Shown: positions 46,589-58,392, counted from the stretch's first letter. The stretch: DNA of 64,000 nucleotides from Hygrophila difformis (GCA_030278955.1 JAOANR010000014.1:39011453-39075452), one strand, 5' to 3'. Program-made: numbers and translations. The notes: generated by a model not told the origin, from the sequence alone.

Positions 46589-47446
46589 CACAATAGGATG
46601 GATAAAAATGGATTGATCAGAGATGCCTATGTTGATTAGTGGTAAGAGGGCAGTTGGATAATATCGAGTCTTTAGGCAGGGATATCCTCAAGTTCATTTT
46701 TTGTCGGGATTTGAACACTTCATGATGTAATAAGTTCGAGCTTGTAATAATTTAAAGATGGATATAAATTAATTTCCTTCGGCCTTTGGGAGAGGAAAAT
46801 TCAAAATACACACATTTTGCATGCGGATATTATTGTATTAAGCCCAGGCCTCAGCCCAAGAGTGAAGGCCCAATGTGGGCCCACATTTGTTCATCAGAAG
46901 AAGAGCCCAAATCATAATGGCTGTTATTTTCTGGTTTTCTTTAAAGCTTTTTATGCAGAAAAATGAACTGACAATGTAAAAATGAAAAAGTAACAAATAA
47001 AGTAATAGAATAATTAATTTTAAAAATATATCTAATATAAAGTAAAGATAAAATTTTAAATTTTTAAGCACAACTTTGAATTAATATCTAAATATAAAAA
47101 ACAAATAGTCGTAATATAACTAAATATAATTTTTTTATATAATTTTTAAAAATAAAAATACAATCTTTAAAACAAATTTTCAATGATGATAAAACTATCT
47201 AACAAATATAAAATTAAAAATAATATTACGCATCATAAAATTAATAATTATAAATACAATAATTATATAAACCCAATTAAAAAATTGCACTGTAGAACAT
47301 GGATATATACGTGGGGGTCATTAGGCACCACAGAAATTATAAAATATTACATATAGTTATATAGCGTTTTTTTTTTAAAAAAATATTATTCGAGATTGAA
47401 GTTTGGCCCATTAATCAATGCTTTAATTCAAAATATCAAGACTAGA
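46589..47446. other. Beta-galactosidase promoter and AT-rich intergenic DNA
   Basis: The first few hundred bases are the upstream region of the beta-galactosidase gene. From about 46960 the DNA is extremely AT-rich. No ORF or element with clear ends is seen. Confidence 0.45.
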
Positions 47447-47450
47447 ATGA

Positions 47451-47622
47451 GGACTTGGCCTAGTGGAGGAGGTCAAGTCCCCCGATCGACTCTCAACTTA
47501 TAAGTTGGGGTGGTGAGAGCTCATGCCACACAATTACAAAGGGAAAAAAGGGGAGGAATAGGGGACTAGATGGGGATTCGAACCCCACCACCATTTCTTA
47601 ACTTGTATAGGCGGTTAAAAAA
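47451..47622. mobile_element. Inverted pair of partial SINEs (family A)
   Basis: 47451-47512 is a plus-strand 5' half (GAGGACTTGGCCTAGTGG, then GGTCAAGTCCCCC). 47513-47622 is a minus-strand copy: B box GGTTCGAATCCCC, CTTTGTAATTGTGTGGCATG and the family A 3' module. The two halves meet inside the sequence, not at the tails. An A run follows at 47618-47640. Confidence 0.6.
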
Positions 47623-47640
47623 AAAAAAAGAAAAGAAAAC

Positions 47641-48005
47641 TCAAGACTGGGTTCCAATACCTCCTATGCTTGCTTAGTTCTTGTTTGTTTGTCTTTCCTT
47701 TCCTTTCAGTTTCTTTTTGCTACTTTAATTTTTTTTTTTTAAAAAAAAAATTCTTTTCAGGCCTTAAGTGCTTCCCAATAAATAAGTAAATAAATAAAAG
47801 TAGAGCTAAATGTTTTTCTATCAAACATTACGTAAGCTAAAGAAAACTAGCAAGTAGAGGGTTGTATAGCCCTAGTGCCCTACTACACATTCGCGTCATC
47901 GCCATATTTTTAATTGTTTAAAATTATCATTGAATAATTGTTGTAAACACATAGTATTGCATAGTCAAATATAGTAATGGTGTAGTGTGTACTACAAGCC
48001 TAATA
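47641..48005. other. Intergenic DNA
   Basis: T- and A-run-rich DNA with no gene or complete element that I can support. Confidence 0.45.
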
Positions 48006-48264
48006 CTCCATCCGTTAATTTTTAGTTGTCTTTTTAGAAATTGAAAAGTGTTTCAAAATAGTTAATATTATTTTTAGGTAGTTATAGGTAGTTATGTTAT
48101 ATTTTTACTATATTGCCCTTCACTTTACATAAATGCTATTTGTTGGATATTTATTAAGAATGAGTTTAGTTAAAGGGTAAAAATGTAAATTTATGAATTA
48201 ATTAATACAAACATTGGTTATTGGAATTGAGCCGAAAGAGATAACTATTTAGGAACAGAGGGAG
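48006..48264. mobile_element. Stowaway-like MITE, second subfamily
   Basis: Ends CTCCATCCGTTAATTTTTAG and AGGAACAGAGGGAG, with TA at both sides. The interior differs from the 4839-5082 group and resembles the element at 49307-49568 (TTTTTAGTTGTCTTTTTAGA against its reverse complement). Confidence 0.65.
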
Positions 48265-48409
48265 TAATTGCTTTCACTGCTTATGTATAATTAATTAATT
48301 GTAAATATGTACATATATATGACACGTCATTTATGTGACATCCATATTCATATACTTACCTCTATTATTAAACAATGTATCATTCTGCATTTTACACAAT
48401 TAAATAAAT

Positions 48410-48616
48410 ATTTTTAATTTAATTAGTAATAACTCATATTGTATATAAATAAAAATTATAAAAATTTGATATTTTAAGACTACGTGATTAGATGAATTTA
48501 ACAAGATCTCATTTGACTATATTTTTTCTTATATAATATGTTAAAAATTAATTAAAGTTACTCAATGAATATTTACTATTATGCAAATAGTTCAATTAAA
48601 AAAGAACGGAGGAAGT
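48410..48616. mobile_element. Stowaway-like MITE, truncated
   Basis: Interior and right end (AAAAAAGAACGGAGGAAG then TA) match 6646-6905; the left end is lost or worn. Confidence 0.6.
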
Positions 48617-49306
48617 AATAAATACTAGTATATCAAATTTACCACTAACAATATTTTTTCAAATATATATTCAAGAAAAATTTAGAAATTTATAGTATTA
48701 CATTTACCGAAATTAAACTTTTACAATATATTTTTTCTTTTAAAAATCAACATTTTATTAAAAAATTAAGTATAGTAACTCCACCATTCAATAGTCATTT
48801 CTAGTTGTTTTTGAACTTGCTAATCAATGGCAAGATATCTCAATATGAAGTTTCTATTTTAGTGATCGGAAAAATTTGGTACAAATTGGTCACTAAAGAA
48901 ATTAAATTCGTTAACAACCTAATCTAAGATTTCTCTAATAGCGCGAGTTCCTTCACGGAAGAAATTTGACCGGTCGAGACAATAAATCAACAATGGGAGT
49001 AAATAATTATATATAATTCTTTTTTTTCCTTTTCTTTTTTCTTTTTTCTTTTTTTAAATCATAGATGGGAGCATAACCAAAGTTAGGCAGGGAACCAAGG
49101 CTATTGTACTGGTTGGTCTCTTAGGGCTGCCAAATAACCTAAACTTGTGGACAAAAAGTATGTGCATTACGGTCAATTTTTTTTAAAGAAAAAAATTGAT
49201 TTAAAAAATACTCCATATTTTGATGACAAATACAATTAAATGTAAGAAAGTAGTAGTACATAATTTTGGGGATGAGTTGTTGGAAAGTTAAACTCCTTAT
49301 AAACTA
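48617..49306. other. Intergenic DNA
   Basis: No gene or element is recognisable. Contains a CT-rich run near 49020-49055. Confidence 0.45.
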
Positions 49307-49568
49307 CTCCCTCCATTCATTCATTAATAGTAGTAGTTTTAGCCAAAAATTACGGATACCAATAAAATGTAATGATTAGTCCCCTAGTTTCCATTTTTCC
49401 CATACCTATAAAAAATTAAAATTAAAGTGGAGAGTAATTGCACAGTATTATAATTTATGAAAAGATAAGAGTTATATTGGAAGAATATGATATAGATAGG
49501 TAAAATGACAACTATTTTGGAATGCTTTTTGGTTTCTAAAAAGACAACTAAAATGAAACGGAGGAGGG
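49307..49568. mobile_element. Stowaway-like MITE, second subfamily
   Basis: Ends CTCCCTCCATTCATT and AAACGGAGGAGGGA. Related to 48006-48264 through the AAAAAGACAACTAAAA end segment. Confidence 0.6.
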
Positions 49569-49610
49569 ATTAGTCAGTTTAGTTAACATCAATTCCCTAT
49601 TTTTTTGTAG

Positions 49611-49776
49611 GGGTTGGGGACTTACCCTAGCGGTCAAGTCCCCCTTCTCCCAACTATAGGTTGGGGGTTCAATCCCAACCCGGCCCCATATCACTCCCCT
49701 TTATCCCCTTTGTAATTTGTGTGGTTTGGGCTCCCACACACCTTTGCCGACACATGTATGTCACTGTTTACCAAAA
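49611..49776 (+). mobile_element. tRNA-derived SINE, family B
   Basis: Flanked by a duplication beginning AATTCCCTATTTTTT (49591 and 49777 onwards, differing by one T). A-box region TTACCCTAGCGGTCAAG, B box GGTTCAATCCC, 3' module CCCTTTGTAATTTGTGTGG. Sister copy at 23025-23197. Confidence 0.85.
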
Positions 49777-50017
49777 AATTCCCTATTTTTTGTACAATTA
49801 ATTGAGATAAGATAAGAGGACATGAGATTGAATTACTTCCCAAAAAGCAATTTCCAATTCCATATTTATCATAATAAAATAAACATATCAGAAAAGAAAA
49901 GTAACAATGTCCTTATTCCCCTCCCCCAAAATTGCATATCGCAATCCAGTCCTTAAAAAAATAAAAAAGAAACATTATGAATAAAATAACGGGAAATTCA
50001 AGAAAAACCCACCAAAA

Positions 50018-50115
50018 TTTTCAAAGTTTAAGATAGGTACCCAATTGAATTTCTTCTTTAAGAAAGATACCCAATAATTTTACCTTTTTTAAGAAAGGTA
50101 CCTAATAAATTTTTA
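50018..50115 (+). repeat. Three-copy short repeat upstream of viral primer site
   Basis: Three imperfect 31-33 bp units carry TAAGATAGGTACCCAAT, TAAGAAAGATACCCAAT and TAAGAAAGGTACCTAAT. They lie about 100 bases before the primer site, in the part of a pararetrovirus genome that normally holds promoter or leader signals. Role unknown. Confidence 0.65.
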
Positions 50116-50215
50116 ATTTTAACCCCCAATAATTTAAGGAACACTATAACCAAAACCATAAAATAAGTTTAACACTTCTCTAAAAAGTGCCAAAAAACAC
50201 ACCCCTCTAAAAATC

Positions 50216-50227
50216 TGGTATCAGAGC
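50216..50227 (+). promoter_or_regulatory. Viral tRNA-Met primer-binding site
   Basis: TGGTATCAGAGC, the 12 bases complementary to plant initiator tRNA-Met that mark position 1 of caulimovirid genomes. It precedes the first viral ORF and sets the orientation. Confidence 0.85.
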
Positions 50228-50249
50228 ATAAGTTGCGATTTTAGGGCTT

Positions 50250-50471
50250 ATGGCTAATGACGGATTAACAGATAATCAAAACACGATTAAATTAAATAAA
50301 AATATTAATTATGAAAAATTCTTAATAATTGACATTGAAAAGAAAAAGCCATTCAAAAACCAAACTAAAAAATGTAAGATCTGTAAACAAAATAAAATAA
50401 AAATTAAAAGAGTAAAACTCAAGAAAAATAGAACCTTTAAGAATTATTGTAAACTAATCGTAAGGTTATAA
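50250..50471 (+). pseudogene. Small Lys-rich ORF after viral primer site
   Basis: A 73-codon ATG ORF, very rich in Lys and Asn, with a KCKICK motif near residue 43. It is in the place of the first badnavirus ORF but shorter than a usual one. No similarity that I can claim; it could be a truncated ORF or a leader uORF. Confidence 0.4.
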
Positions 50472-50496
50472 GCTTAAAGACAACACTTAAAAACTC

Positions 50497-51378
50497 ATGA
50501 ATAAAATGTTAACAAATAAAAACATGGATATACAAAGAAGTCTTCAATCAATTGAAGCAAAACTAGATAAGTTAGAATTATTAGGAAAACAAATAATACA
50601 AATCTTAAAGTAATATTAGAAAACCAAACATACTTATCAACCCAATATGATAAATCATCTAGTGGAATGAAAAACTTATCTAAAACCATAACAACACTTC
50701 AATATGAAAGTTCTAAGCTAGTTAATGATGTCCCAAATCCAAGGAAAATTATTAACCATAGTGAAGAATTAAAACAACTACAAGATAAGGTTGAAAAACT
50801 TGATAAAGAAATAAAGGAAATTAATAACATTGTTGAAAATAATATTGAGAATATAAATGAAATGTGTAACAAAATCATAAAATCATTAAAGGATAATGAA
50901 AACAGCCTTGAAAGAAGTTAAAGAGACTATAGAAAATTCTAAACAAGAAATTAATAATAAATTAAAAGAATTAAACAAAGAATTAGTAGAAATAAAACTA
51001 AATATTAATAATCTTCATAAGAAGATTGGCGAAATAACAGATCATAGCAGAACAAATAATATAAATATTAGTCTAATTGATAAAAAATTAAAAGGTCTTG
51101 TAACAACTGAAATACTAGAGAAAAATATTAATGATGTACATACCCAAATGGAAAATATGAAAAAATATCAAGACCCTGCTTTAAGAAAGCGATAGCCATT
51201 GAAAGCATAGATGAAAAACTTGAAAGAATACATGCTGTTAGAATGCCTGAAGATAATACAATAAAACAACTAGCTGAACAAATTGCAAAATTACCTGCAG
51301 AAGCTAAAAGGAAAACTAAACCACAAGAAAAAATAAATTTTTGGGTTGTAAAACCAGACGATAAATATTTACAAAAAT
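50497..51378 (+). pseudogene. Viral coiled-coil region (virion-associated/ORF2-like), broken
   Basis: Open stretches in changing frames (50497-50613, 50667-50921, 50896-51195 and a further piece to about 51378) encode Lys/Glu/Leu/Asn-rich helices with clear heptads, such as QDKVEKLDKEIKEI and NNKLKELNKELVEI. Badnaviruses have a coiled-coil virion-associated or DNA-binding protein here. At least two frameshifts and several stops separate the pieces. The assignment rests on position and coiled-coil character, not on sequence similarity. Confidence 0.5.
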
Positions 51379-51489
51379 GAGTAGGAGATCTTTTTCTCTT
51401 ACCAATGAATACAAAAAACAGTTTAGTAGAAAGAAGTAATTCTCAACGAATTGAAAGCTCAAACTTTGAAAAAACTTTAATAGATAGAA

Positions 51490-52344
51490 TGTTTAGAGAA
51501 AAAAATCAAACTTGAAGAAGGGCCAACAATAATTGAAGAAATAATTGACCCTAATATTGAATTTGAAAACTTCAAGAGAAGAACATTAATCCAATTGGAA
51601 CCAAGATTATTATATGACCAAAGATTCCTTCATTGGAATACAGGTTATTACAAATATCATTATACAGAACCAATAAGTTGTCTAAAAGATGACAAAAAAT
51701 TAGTAAAATTAATAAGCAATAATGAAGCAATCAGACTTCAAAGACAAGGATAAAAATACATGCATATGGGATTAATCTCCATAGGAGTAAAAGGTTTAAC
51801 TAGAAAAAATTTAGGAACTAAATTCTTAATGACTGTTCTAGATACAAGGTAGACTAATCCAACCCAAGCTATCATAGGATTAATGAAAATTGATATGAAC
51901 CCTAATGTGAGAGTATGTTATTTGGCACCAGATTATATGATACAAATAACAGACTTCATGAGACATATCCAAATAGGAATTCAAACTGTAGGATATGAAG
52001 AAATGGAAATTGGTCACAACCTAATGATATGTGTAGGCTTCTTAGGAAGAATTACAAATAATGATCAAACCAGGCATAAAACAAAAATTGAAACTGTGGT
52101 AAGTATCATAGGAAGTGAAGGAGTGAAAATGATAGGACCAACTGAAATATCATCAGAAGAAAATGCTGGAAAAAATTGGGATCTATCAAAATTCTTTGAA
52201 AAACCAAATGTTAAAAATTTAACTCCAAAAAATGTAAATTACTTCATTAACTCCAGAGGAGAAACGTCAGTAAGATTTAATGATTATGAAACTGCAAAAC
52301 GACTAATAGATTTCACAGAAGAAGAAGGTCAGGAAAATGAATAA
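51490..52344 (+). pseudogene. Viral movement protein domain with two in-frame stops
   Basis: One frame carries a 30K-type caulimovirid movement protein core: segments around the MHMGLISIGVKGLT block, then a long open stretch from 51853 including a CYLAPDYMIQITD block and GHNLMICVGF. Movement proteins enlarge plasmodesmata or form tubules for cell-to-cell spread. In-frame stops stand at 51751-51753 (TAA) and 51850-51852 (TAG), so no intact protein is made. The frame ends at TAA 52342-52344 and overlaps the next ORF by eight bases. Confidence 0.7.
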
Positions 52345-52774
52345 ACAAATGAAAAGGTTTATTGTAGAAAAACCATTAACAAATAATTATGTAGAATATG
52401 AAGGAAAACATATATTCCACCCTAGTGAAGATGAAGTAGAAAGAATTGCAAAAGATATACAACATATTTGTTTAAAAACAAGGAAATTTGAAAACTTTAA
52501 AAAAGAAAAAATTCTAAATAAAAGAGAATACCATGACAGGTATGAAAGAGTCTTCTCACAACATGTGCATTCTGTCTTGACTAAAAAATTTAAAAATAAA
52601 GGAATATTACCTCATACTTATTGTAAAATTGATCTTGATAGAAGGCACTCTAATAAATTAAAATATACGATCCATTTAGTAGAATGTCCAAAACATAATG
52701 GATATTTTAAAAATTGGATAGAAAATTATGAAGAAATGATAAGAGAAATATCAAAACTAAATGAACAAAAATAA
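52337..52774 (+). pseudogene. Viral ORF after movement protein, unassigned
   Basis: A 145-codon open frame beginning at ATG 52337 within the end of the movement-protein frame. It is basic and Lys-rich, with CKIDLDRRHSNKLKY in its second half, and no domain I recognise. In a badnavirus polyprotein this interval links movement and capsid domains, so it is likely part of the same polyprotein shifted in frame. A genuine separate ORF is the alternative. Confidence 0.5.
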
Positions 52775-52777
52775 AAA

Positions 52778-53814
52778 TTAAAGGATAAAATGAAAAGAAA
52801 AAAATAAAGAATGGAAGAATAATTTAGAAGAGATAATTGAGAAAGAAGTACATAAAAAATTACAAAAAATACAAATAAAAGAAGAACAACAAGCAGACAT
52901 CAGCTCACTTGTTCTTAAAAGAAAACTTACCAGAAGAAGGACAAAGCTCCGAAAACACATTAATGGAACAATATATGGGAGACCATATGTCCTTACATTC
53001 TGAAAATACAAATAAAACATCTAAGGAATTCATGAACCAAGATATTGTCATGAAAAACACAGGAGGCAGTATAACAAGAGTCCCTGGAACTCCATTTGCC
53101 TCATACCAAAGAGGAACTGAGTGGAGACCTGGAACTAATTATACTTGAAATAATTCTAGACACTCAATAACACATGTTCATCCAGAATATCCTTATGGAA
53201 GAACACAACCTGGAATGATAACAAAACCTAGAGAAATTAGGCAACCTTTAGAAAGAGAATATTATCATAATCCGGCAATATTAGAAGTAACAAATGTAAG
53301 CTCTCAAGAATGGGGTTCAGTAATTGCAAAATGGAAAAACATAGTTGTGGCTGATTACATCAAAAACAAAAATGATTATAATGATACAGCTGAATCAATG
53401 TATGGATATCTTGAAACATATTTAGGAGAATTCGCACAGTCAATGTGTGAAGTATTTAAAAGAGACTATCCAATGGATTATCAAGACTTAATAGAAAGAT
53501 GACCAAATCCTTATAACTTTGTAAATAAAATATCAAGTCTAAAAGTCTAATAACGGGTGAAGATGGAAATTCAGGACATATAACAACACAAATGGATGCC
53601 TTAATCCATCTAGACCAGATGCATTTAGATGACTTGTATGGAACAGTAGACTGTTTAAATGAGTACGTCTATTATACAGGCCTAGCAGGAGGAGCTTTTA
53701 ACCAAGAGTTATAAGAAAAATTATTTATGAAAATACCAAGACCAATTGGTCAAGAAATTCAAGATACATGGAATAAAATGGTTGAAAAGAATCTTCAACA
53801 ATGGACTATTAGTG
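52778..53814 (+). pseudogene. Viral capsid region, 5' part, interrupted
   Basis: Open pieces at 52909-53148 and 53215-53502, then a region with stops to 53814. The first is polar and Pro/Gly-rich (RVPGTPFASYQRGTEW); the second has the helical, aromatic-rich look of a caulimovirid capsid core (GSVIAKWKNIVVADYI, YGYLETYLGEF). The sequence stops at the LINE insertion at 53824 and resumes at 60999 beyond the solo LTR. Confidence 0.6.
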
Positions 53815-53823
53815 TGAGGGCTG

Positions 53824-56800
53824 GTTGCCAAAGGAAGCCGGAGGTTGCTTCATTGTGTTAATCCCTAAGGTGGACAATCCGACGGAGCTTAACGAATTTC
53901 GGCCGATCTCCCTCGTGGGTAGCATATATAAGATCATCTCCAAAGTCCTAGCCCGTCGGCTACAAGAGGTTATCAGTAGGGTGGTCGGTGAAGCACAGAT
54001 GGCCTTCATCCAAGGCAGACAAATTTTAGACGGCGCTCTCATCGCTGCCGAGATCATCCATTCCACTAAGATGTCCTGCCGAAGGGGCTTCGTCATTAAG
54101 CTTGACTTCGCCAAAGCATATGACAATGTATCGTGGGGGGCCTTGTTTCGAGTGTTGGAAGTTATGGGGTTTGGTGTCAAATGGAGGAAGTGGATTGAAG
54201 TTTGTATATGCTCGGCTTCAGCAGCTGTGATCGTGAATGGATCCCCAACGAGATTTTTCAAAATGAATAAAGGATTGCGACAAGGGGATCCAATATCCCC
54301 ATACCTCTTTATTTTGATAGGGGAAATATTGAACCGAATGTTACTCAAGGCGTCAGGTCTCGGGCTGTTGACAGGGTTGAAGTCGTGTGAGGAGGGACCC
54401 ATTATTTCTCATATTCAGTACGCTGATGACACCATCCTATTCTGTGAAGGTAACATCGATCAGGTATTATTAATCAAGCGTATCTTGGTGTGCTTCACAC
54501 TGGCAACAGGCCTATCTATCAACTACGGGAAGAGCAATATTGTGGGTATTAACTGTTCGTTGGAGGAGGAAATGGAGGCTGCTAATATCTTGGGGTGCAA
54601 AGTTGGATGTTGGCCGCTAAAGTATCTCGGGATTCCAATTGGAGGTAGAGCGGGTAGCATGGCGCTATGGCAGCCCGTTTTAGATAGAGTGGAGAAGCGG
54701 TTGGCCGGTTGGAAAGGTAGAATGTTATCCCAGGCGGGCAGGTTATGTCTCATTAATTCTGTTATGTCTAGCCTGCCCATATACTTTCTTTCCATATTTA
54801 AGATCCCCAAGACAGTGGCGGAAAGGTTAGAATTACTCAAAAGAAGGTTCTTTTGGAATGAGTGGGAGGGGAGCAGAAAACTTCATACCATTGGGTGGAA
54901 CAAACTGTGTCAACAGAAGGCAGAAGGTGGACTTGGGATTTGGAATACAATGAAAATGAATTCAGCATTTTTATTTAAATGGAGATGGCGGTTCGGTAGG
55001 GAACAATCCCTATGGAAGGAGCTAATCGACGCTAAATATTATAAAGGTACATCTCCGCTGATTCCAGGAGGGAAGTCTGGTAGTTCATTATGGAGCAAAA
55101 TAAGTAGCTCCTGGACAGAAATGGATGCAGAGCCATCAAACTCAGGGCTGATGATTCAGGTGGGAAACGGAGGCAGAGCCCGGTTTTGGCAGGATCCGTG
55201 GCTGGGTGCTGGAAGTGTCCTAAAAGAATTATTCCCCAGAATTTATACTCTGGCAAACAACAAAGAGGGAGTGATTGAGGAGTTCGGATCATGGGAGGGG
55301 TTTGAATGGAAATGGAAGATCTCACTGAGAAGGAGACTATTTGAATGGGAAATCGAGGTATGGGACAACATGTTGTTGATCCTCAATGGAATGAAACTTA
55401 ATAGATTTTTGCCGGACAGAGTCGTTTGCACAAAGGAAGTGGATGGAAGTTTCTCAACTAGGTCCTGTTGGTTTCGTGGTGGGGGTTCAAATGGGGATGG
55501 TTCGAAGAAAATTTGGGAACAAATGTGGAAGATCAAATGTCCTATGAAGGTCAAAGTCCTATTCTGGAAAATACTACATAACGCTTTACCGGTCAAGGAA
55601 TTGTTAGTAAGGAGGGGCGGATGCTCAGGGAACGATATTTTGTGCCCTATTTGTCATAAGGAGAACGAATCAGTAGCACACCTATTGTGTCGGTGTGAAC
55701 TGGCAAGCCTATTATGGCATCAGGGGTCAGCGTGGTCTGGAATCACTGGACCGACACCTGGAGGAGTATTCGAGCTTGTGGAGTGGTGGTTTAGCGTATG
55801 CCGCAAATCTAGTGGGACAGACTGGCGACTCTTATTGTGCATGGCAATTTGTTGGACAATATGGAAGAAACGTAACGATGTTATTTTCAGGGGACAGAAA
55901 GTTGACACAAGAGATATTGTAGAGGAGCTTAAATGGCGTGTTTCATTTTGGTGGAATTCCTTCAGGAGTGAGGCTGATGTGCATCTACTAGGACTGGAAT
56001 TAAGTTTCCCTGACGGCATGATTCAACTCAGGAAAGCGGGAGCTCTTAAACCCCGGGCTGAGCTGACATGGGAACGTCCGGAGGAGGGGTGGTGGAAGAT
56101 CAACTCGGACGGCTCCTCATTGGGTAATCCGGGTCCGGCCGGAATTGGGGGGATAATAAGGGATGACCGTGGCGAAGTTATCTTCATTTTATCGGACTTT
56201 ATTGGCCATTGTGACTCCACAGAGGCCGAAGTTTCTGCCATTAGTCGTATCTGCGTGGCTTTGGCCCAAGGACAGGGATTCCCCCTCTTAAAGTTGGTAT
56301 TCGAATGCGACTCCCAAAACGTCGTTCGGTGGATTAGCAATCCTGGCACAATACCTTGGAGGTTTCACACATTGTTTGGACCAATTTCTAATATTTTTCG
56401 TCATGCAGGTTGCGTTAAGATTCGGCACATCCTGAGGGAGCGAAATAATCTAGCAGATTTCTGGGCGAGAAGAGGGGCGTCGGGCGAGGGGCCGATGGAG
56501 GAATGGTTCTAATAATTGGTTTTGTTCTTATCTTTTGTTTTTGTAGGTAATCAGACGATTTTGTGACGCTGGAAAATGGAGGCTTAAAGATGTGTAGTTG
56601 GAGTCAGTGGCGCTGCTAAGTTCAGAGATCTTATGCGATGAGTTTGATGTTGATGTTGTGAAGGAATATTTAAAAAGAAGTTTGCTGACTTGCCTAAGGA
56701 GAAGATGTTGGTGCCGAGATCACAGTGTGCAAGCTAAATGATAAGGGAGAGATAAATGGGATGGGCCTTACCCTACAATTGCTAGCAGACGTCAGGACAA

Positions 56801-58381
56801 TATCTGTGAAGATAACTAAACACATAGGGCGTATGATCTATATATCTCCTGGGAGAGCAGCAGACCTAATGCTCGACATTCATAAGGTACAATGACAAAC
56901 AAACCTGGTGTGATTAATGTTTTAAGCTCCTTCGGAAGTGATTTTGATTCTATACATGATATGATAGTGTTTGCTTCATTTCCCATGTTGTACCTACTAG
57001 AATTTTCTGATGCATTGGAAATGATAAGGAAACGTGGTCTCTGCCTTTCTTCATTTTCATCCATTACCACCCTTTCATCCTACATAAACTCCTTCAGATT
57101 TAAATGATATTCCTCTTCCCCTGTAACCCCTCCTCAGATCCTATCGCCCTTTTTTATTCCTCTGACTCATGGGAGGCCAGCTGTCATCGGGATGGTCAGG
57201 TTTATTCCGTAAACTATCACATGGAACTTTCTGAGACGCCTAATCCAGCGGGTCAATGGGTTGTGAATCCTGGCATTACACTTATAAGGACGGTTGTAGT
57301 TGTGGGTAGAGTTTGTTTGGTGAAAAAGATCTGAGTGTACAAAGGAGGGCATTGAAAAAAAAAAAAAAAAAAAAAGAGGAAAAAGAAAAAAGAAAAAAAA
57401 AAAGAAGAAAAAAAAAAAAAAGAAAAAAAGAGGGGGAAAGTAAAAAAAAAAAAAGGGGGATAAGGAAGAAGAAGTATAATGTGTGTTGATGGAGTGTTTA
57501 GAAATAGAAGGTATGGAACCACATAAGAGAAGTCTCTTTCGTGAATGGAAAGTGTATTTGGGCAGTTAGATCTTTGAAGAGATGATCAAGTTGTCTGCTT
57601 CTATCCCTTGAAAATTTACACTTTGTGCACTGTTCGGTTGTCAATGTTGAGTATTTTCCTTTGTAACATTAAGTGCCACTTGATTGTCACGAGTCGGATT
57701 ATGGTCGATAGCACATGGAAGTTCTGTGTGATTATTTACGGATAGATTCTCAGTTCCCATATGGGCCGGCCTCCTGCTGTCATACCAATTGCCATACCTT
57801 TTGCATCGACCTCGTGCCCTTGTTTGTTCGCTCTTCCTTCGCGCCATGACCGTTGCTCCAATTTTTCTTCGTTATTCCGCCCCTTTGATCCGATGCATTG
57901 GAATTGATAAACTATAGTAGGGGAGTCGTGTGTTTGAAGCATACTCTAGAACTGTCATGTGGTATTAATATCACTTGCGATCGATTCACTTGCGGAGCTA
58001 AATAGCCAGTTATACAAGAAAGCAAATGGATTTGTGCCGATCTAATATCGATACCGAGATGATGCCGATGTTGCCTTAAGAGTTTATACACTCCATGAAG
58101 ATATGCCGCTGAGGTGATCAAATATGCGTCTGTGGAACACTTTGGACATGCTCTACTCTGAAGAAGGGCTCTGAAATGTGGTTGCTAACTGTCCGGTTTG
58201 ATGTACACTCGTTACATGCGTTTTGTTTTCTTCCTGCTGACTCTTGCTAGTTTACACTGATGTTTATATTTGATGTGCTCACTGCTATTGACATGAGGAT
58301 TTATGTGGCAGTGTAGGGGGATGTATATTGTTTCTATGTTGGAATAAAATCGGTTCTTCTCAAAAAAAAAAAAAAAAAAAA
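53824..58381 (+). mobile_element. 5'-truncated LINE inserted in viral element
   Basis: Flanked by the 9-bp duplication TGAGGGCTG at 53815-53823 and 58382-58390 and ended by a 20-base A run with AATAAA at 58343-58348. The 5' end is missing: it starts inside ORF2, at the beginning of the RT. 53825-56512 is an unbroken coding stretch. 56513-58360 is noncoding, exceptionally long for a LINE 3' end, with a 110-base purine tract at about 57354-57475. It is a different family from the LINE at 10450-16171. Confidence 0.92.
53825..56512 (+). pseudogene. LINE ORF2 fragment: reverse transcriptase and RNase H
   Basis: About 895 codons without a stop, missing the endonuclease and any proper start. The RT begins at LPKEAGGCFIVLIPK and shows FRPISLVGSIYKIISK, VIKLDFAKAYDNVSW, GLRQGDPISPYLF and the catalytic YADD (54419-54430). 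Then come the RT thumb, a zf-RVT cluster (CPICHKENESVAHLLCRC) and a C-terminal RNase H (INSDGSSLGNPGPAGIGG, TEAEVSAI, FECDSQNVV, RERNNLADFWARRG). No frameshift seen, implying fairly recent insertion, but the fragment cannot move by itself. Confidence 0.92.
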
Positions 58382-58392
58382 TGAGGGCTGTT

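Noticed and set aside
53809..54402. A 197-codon minus-strand ORF
   Set aside because: Antisense shadow of the RT coding region of the second LINE.
57354..57475. Genomic boundary of the second LINE at the first A-rich tract
   Set aside because: The target-site duplication pairs 53815-53823 with 58382-58390, so the insertion extends to the second A run; the first tract is internal.
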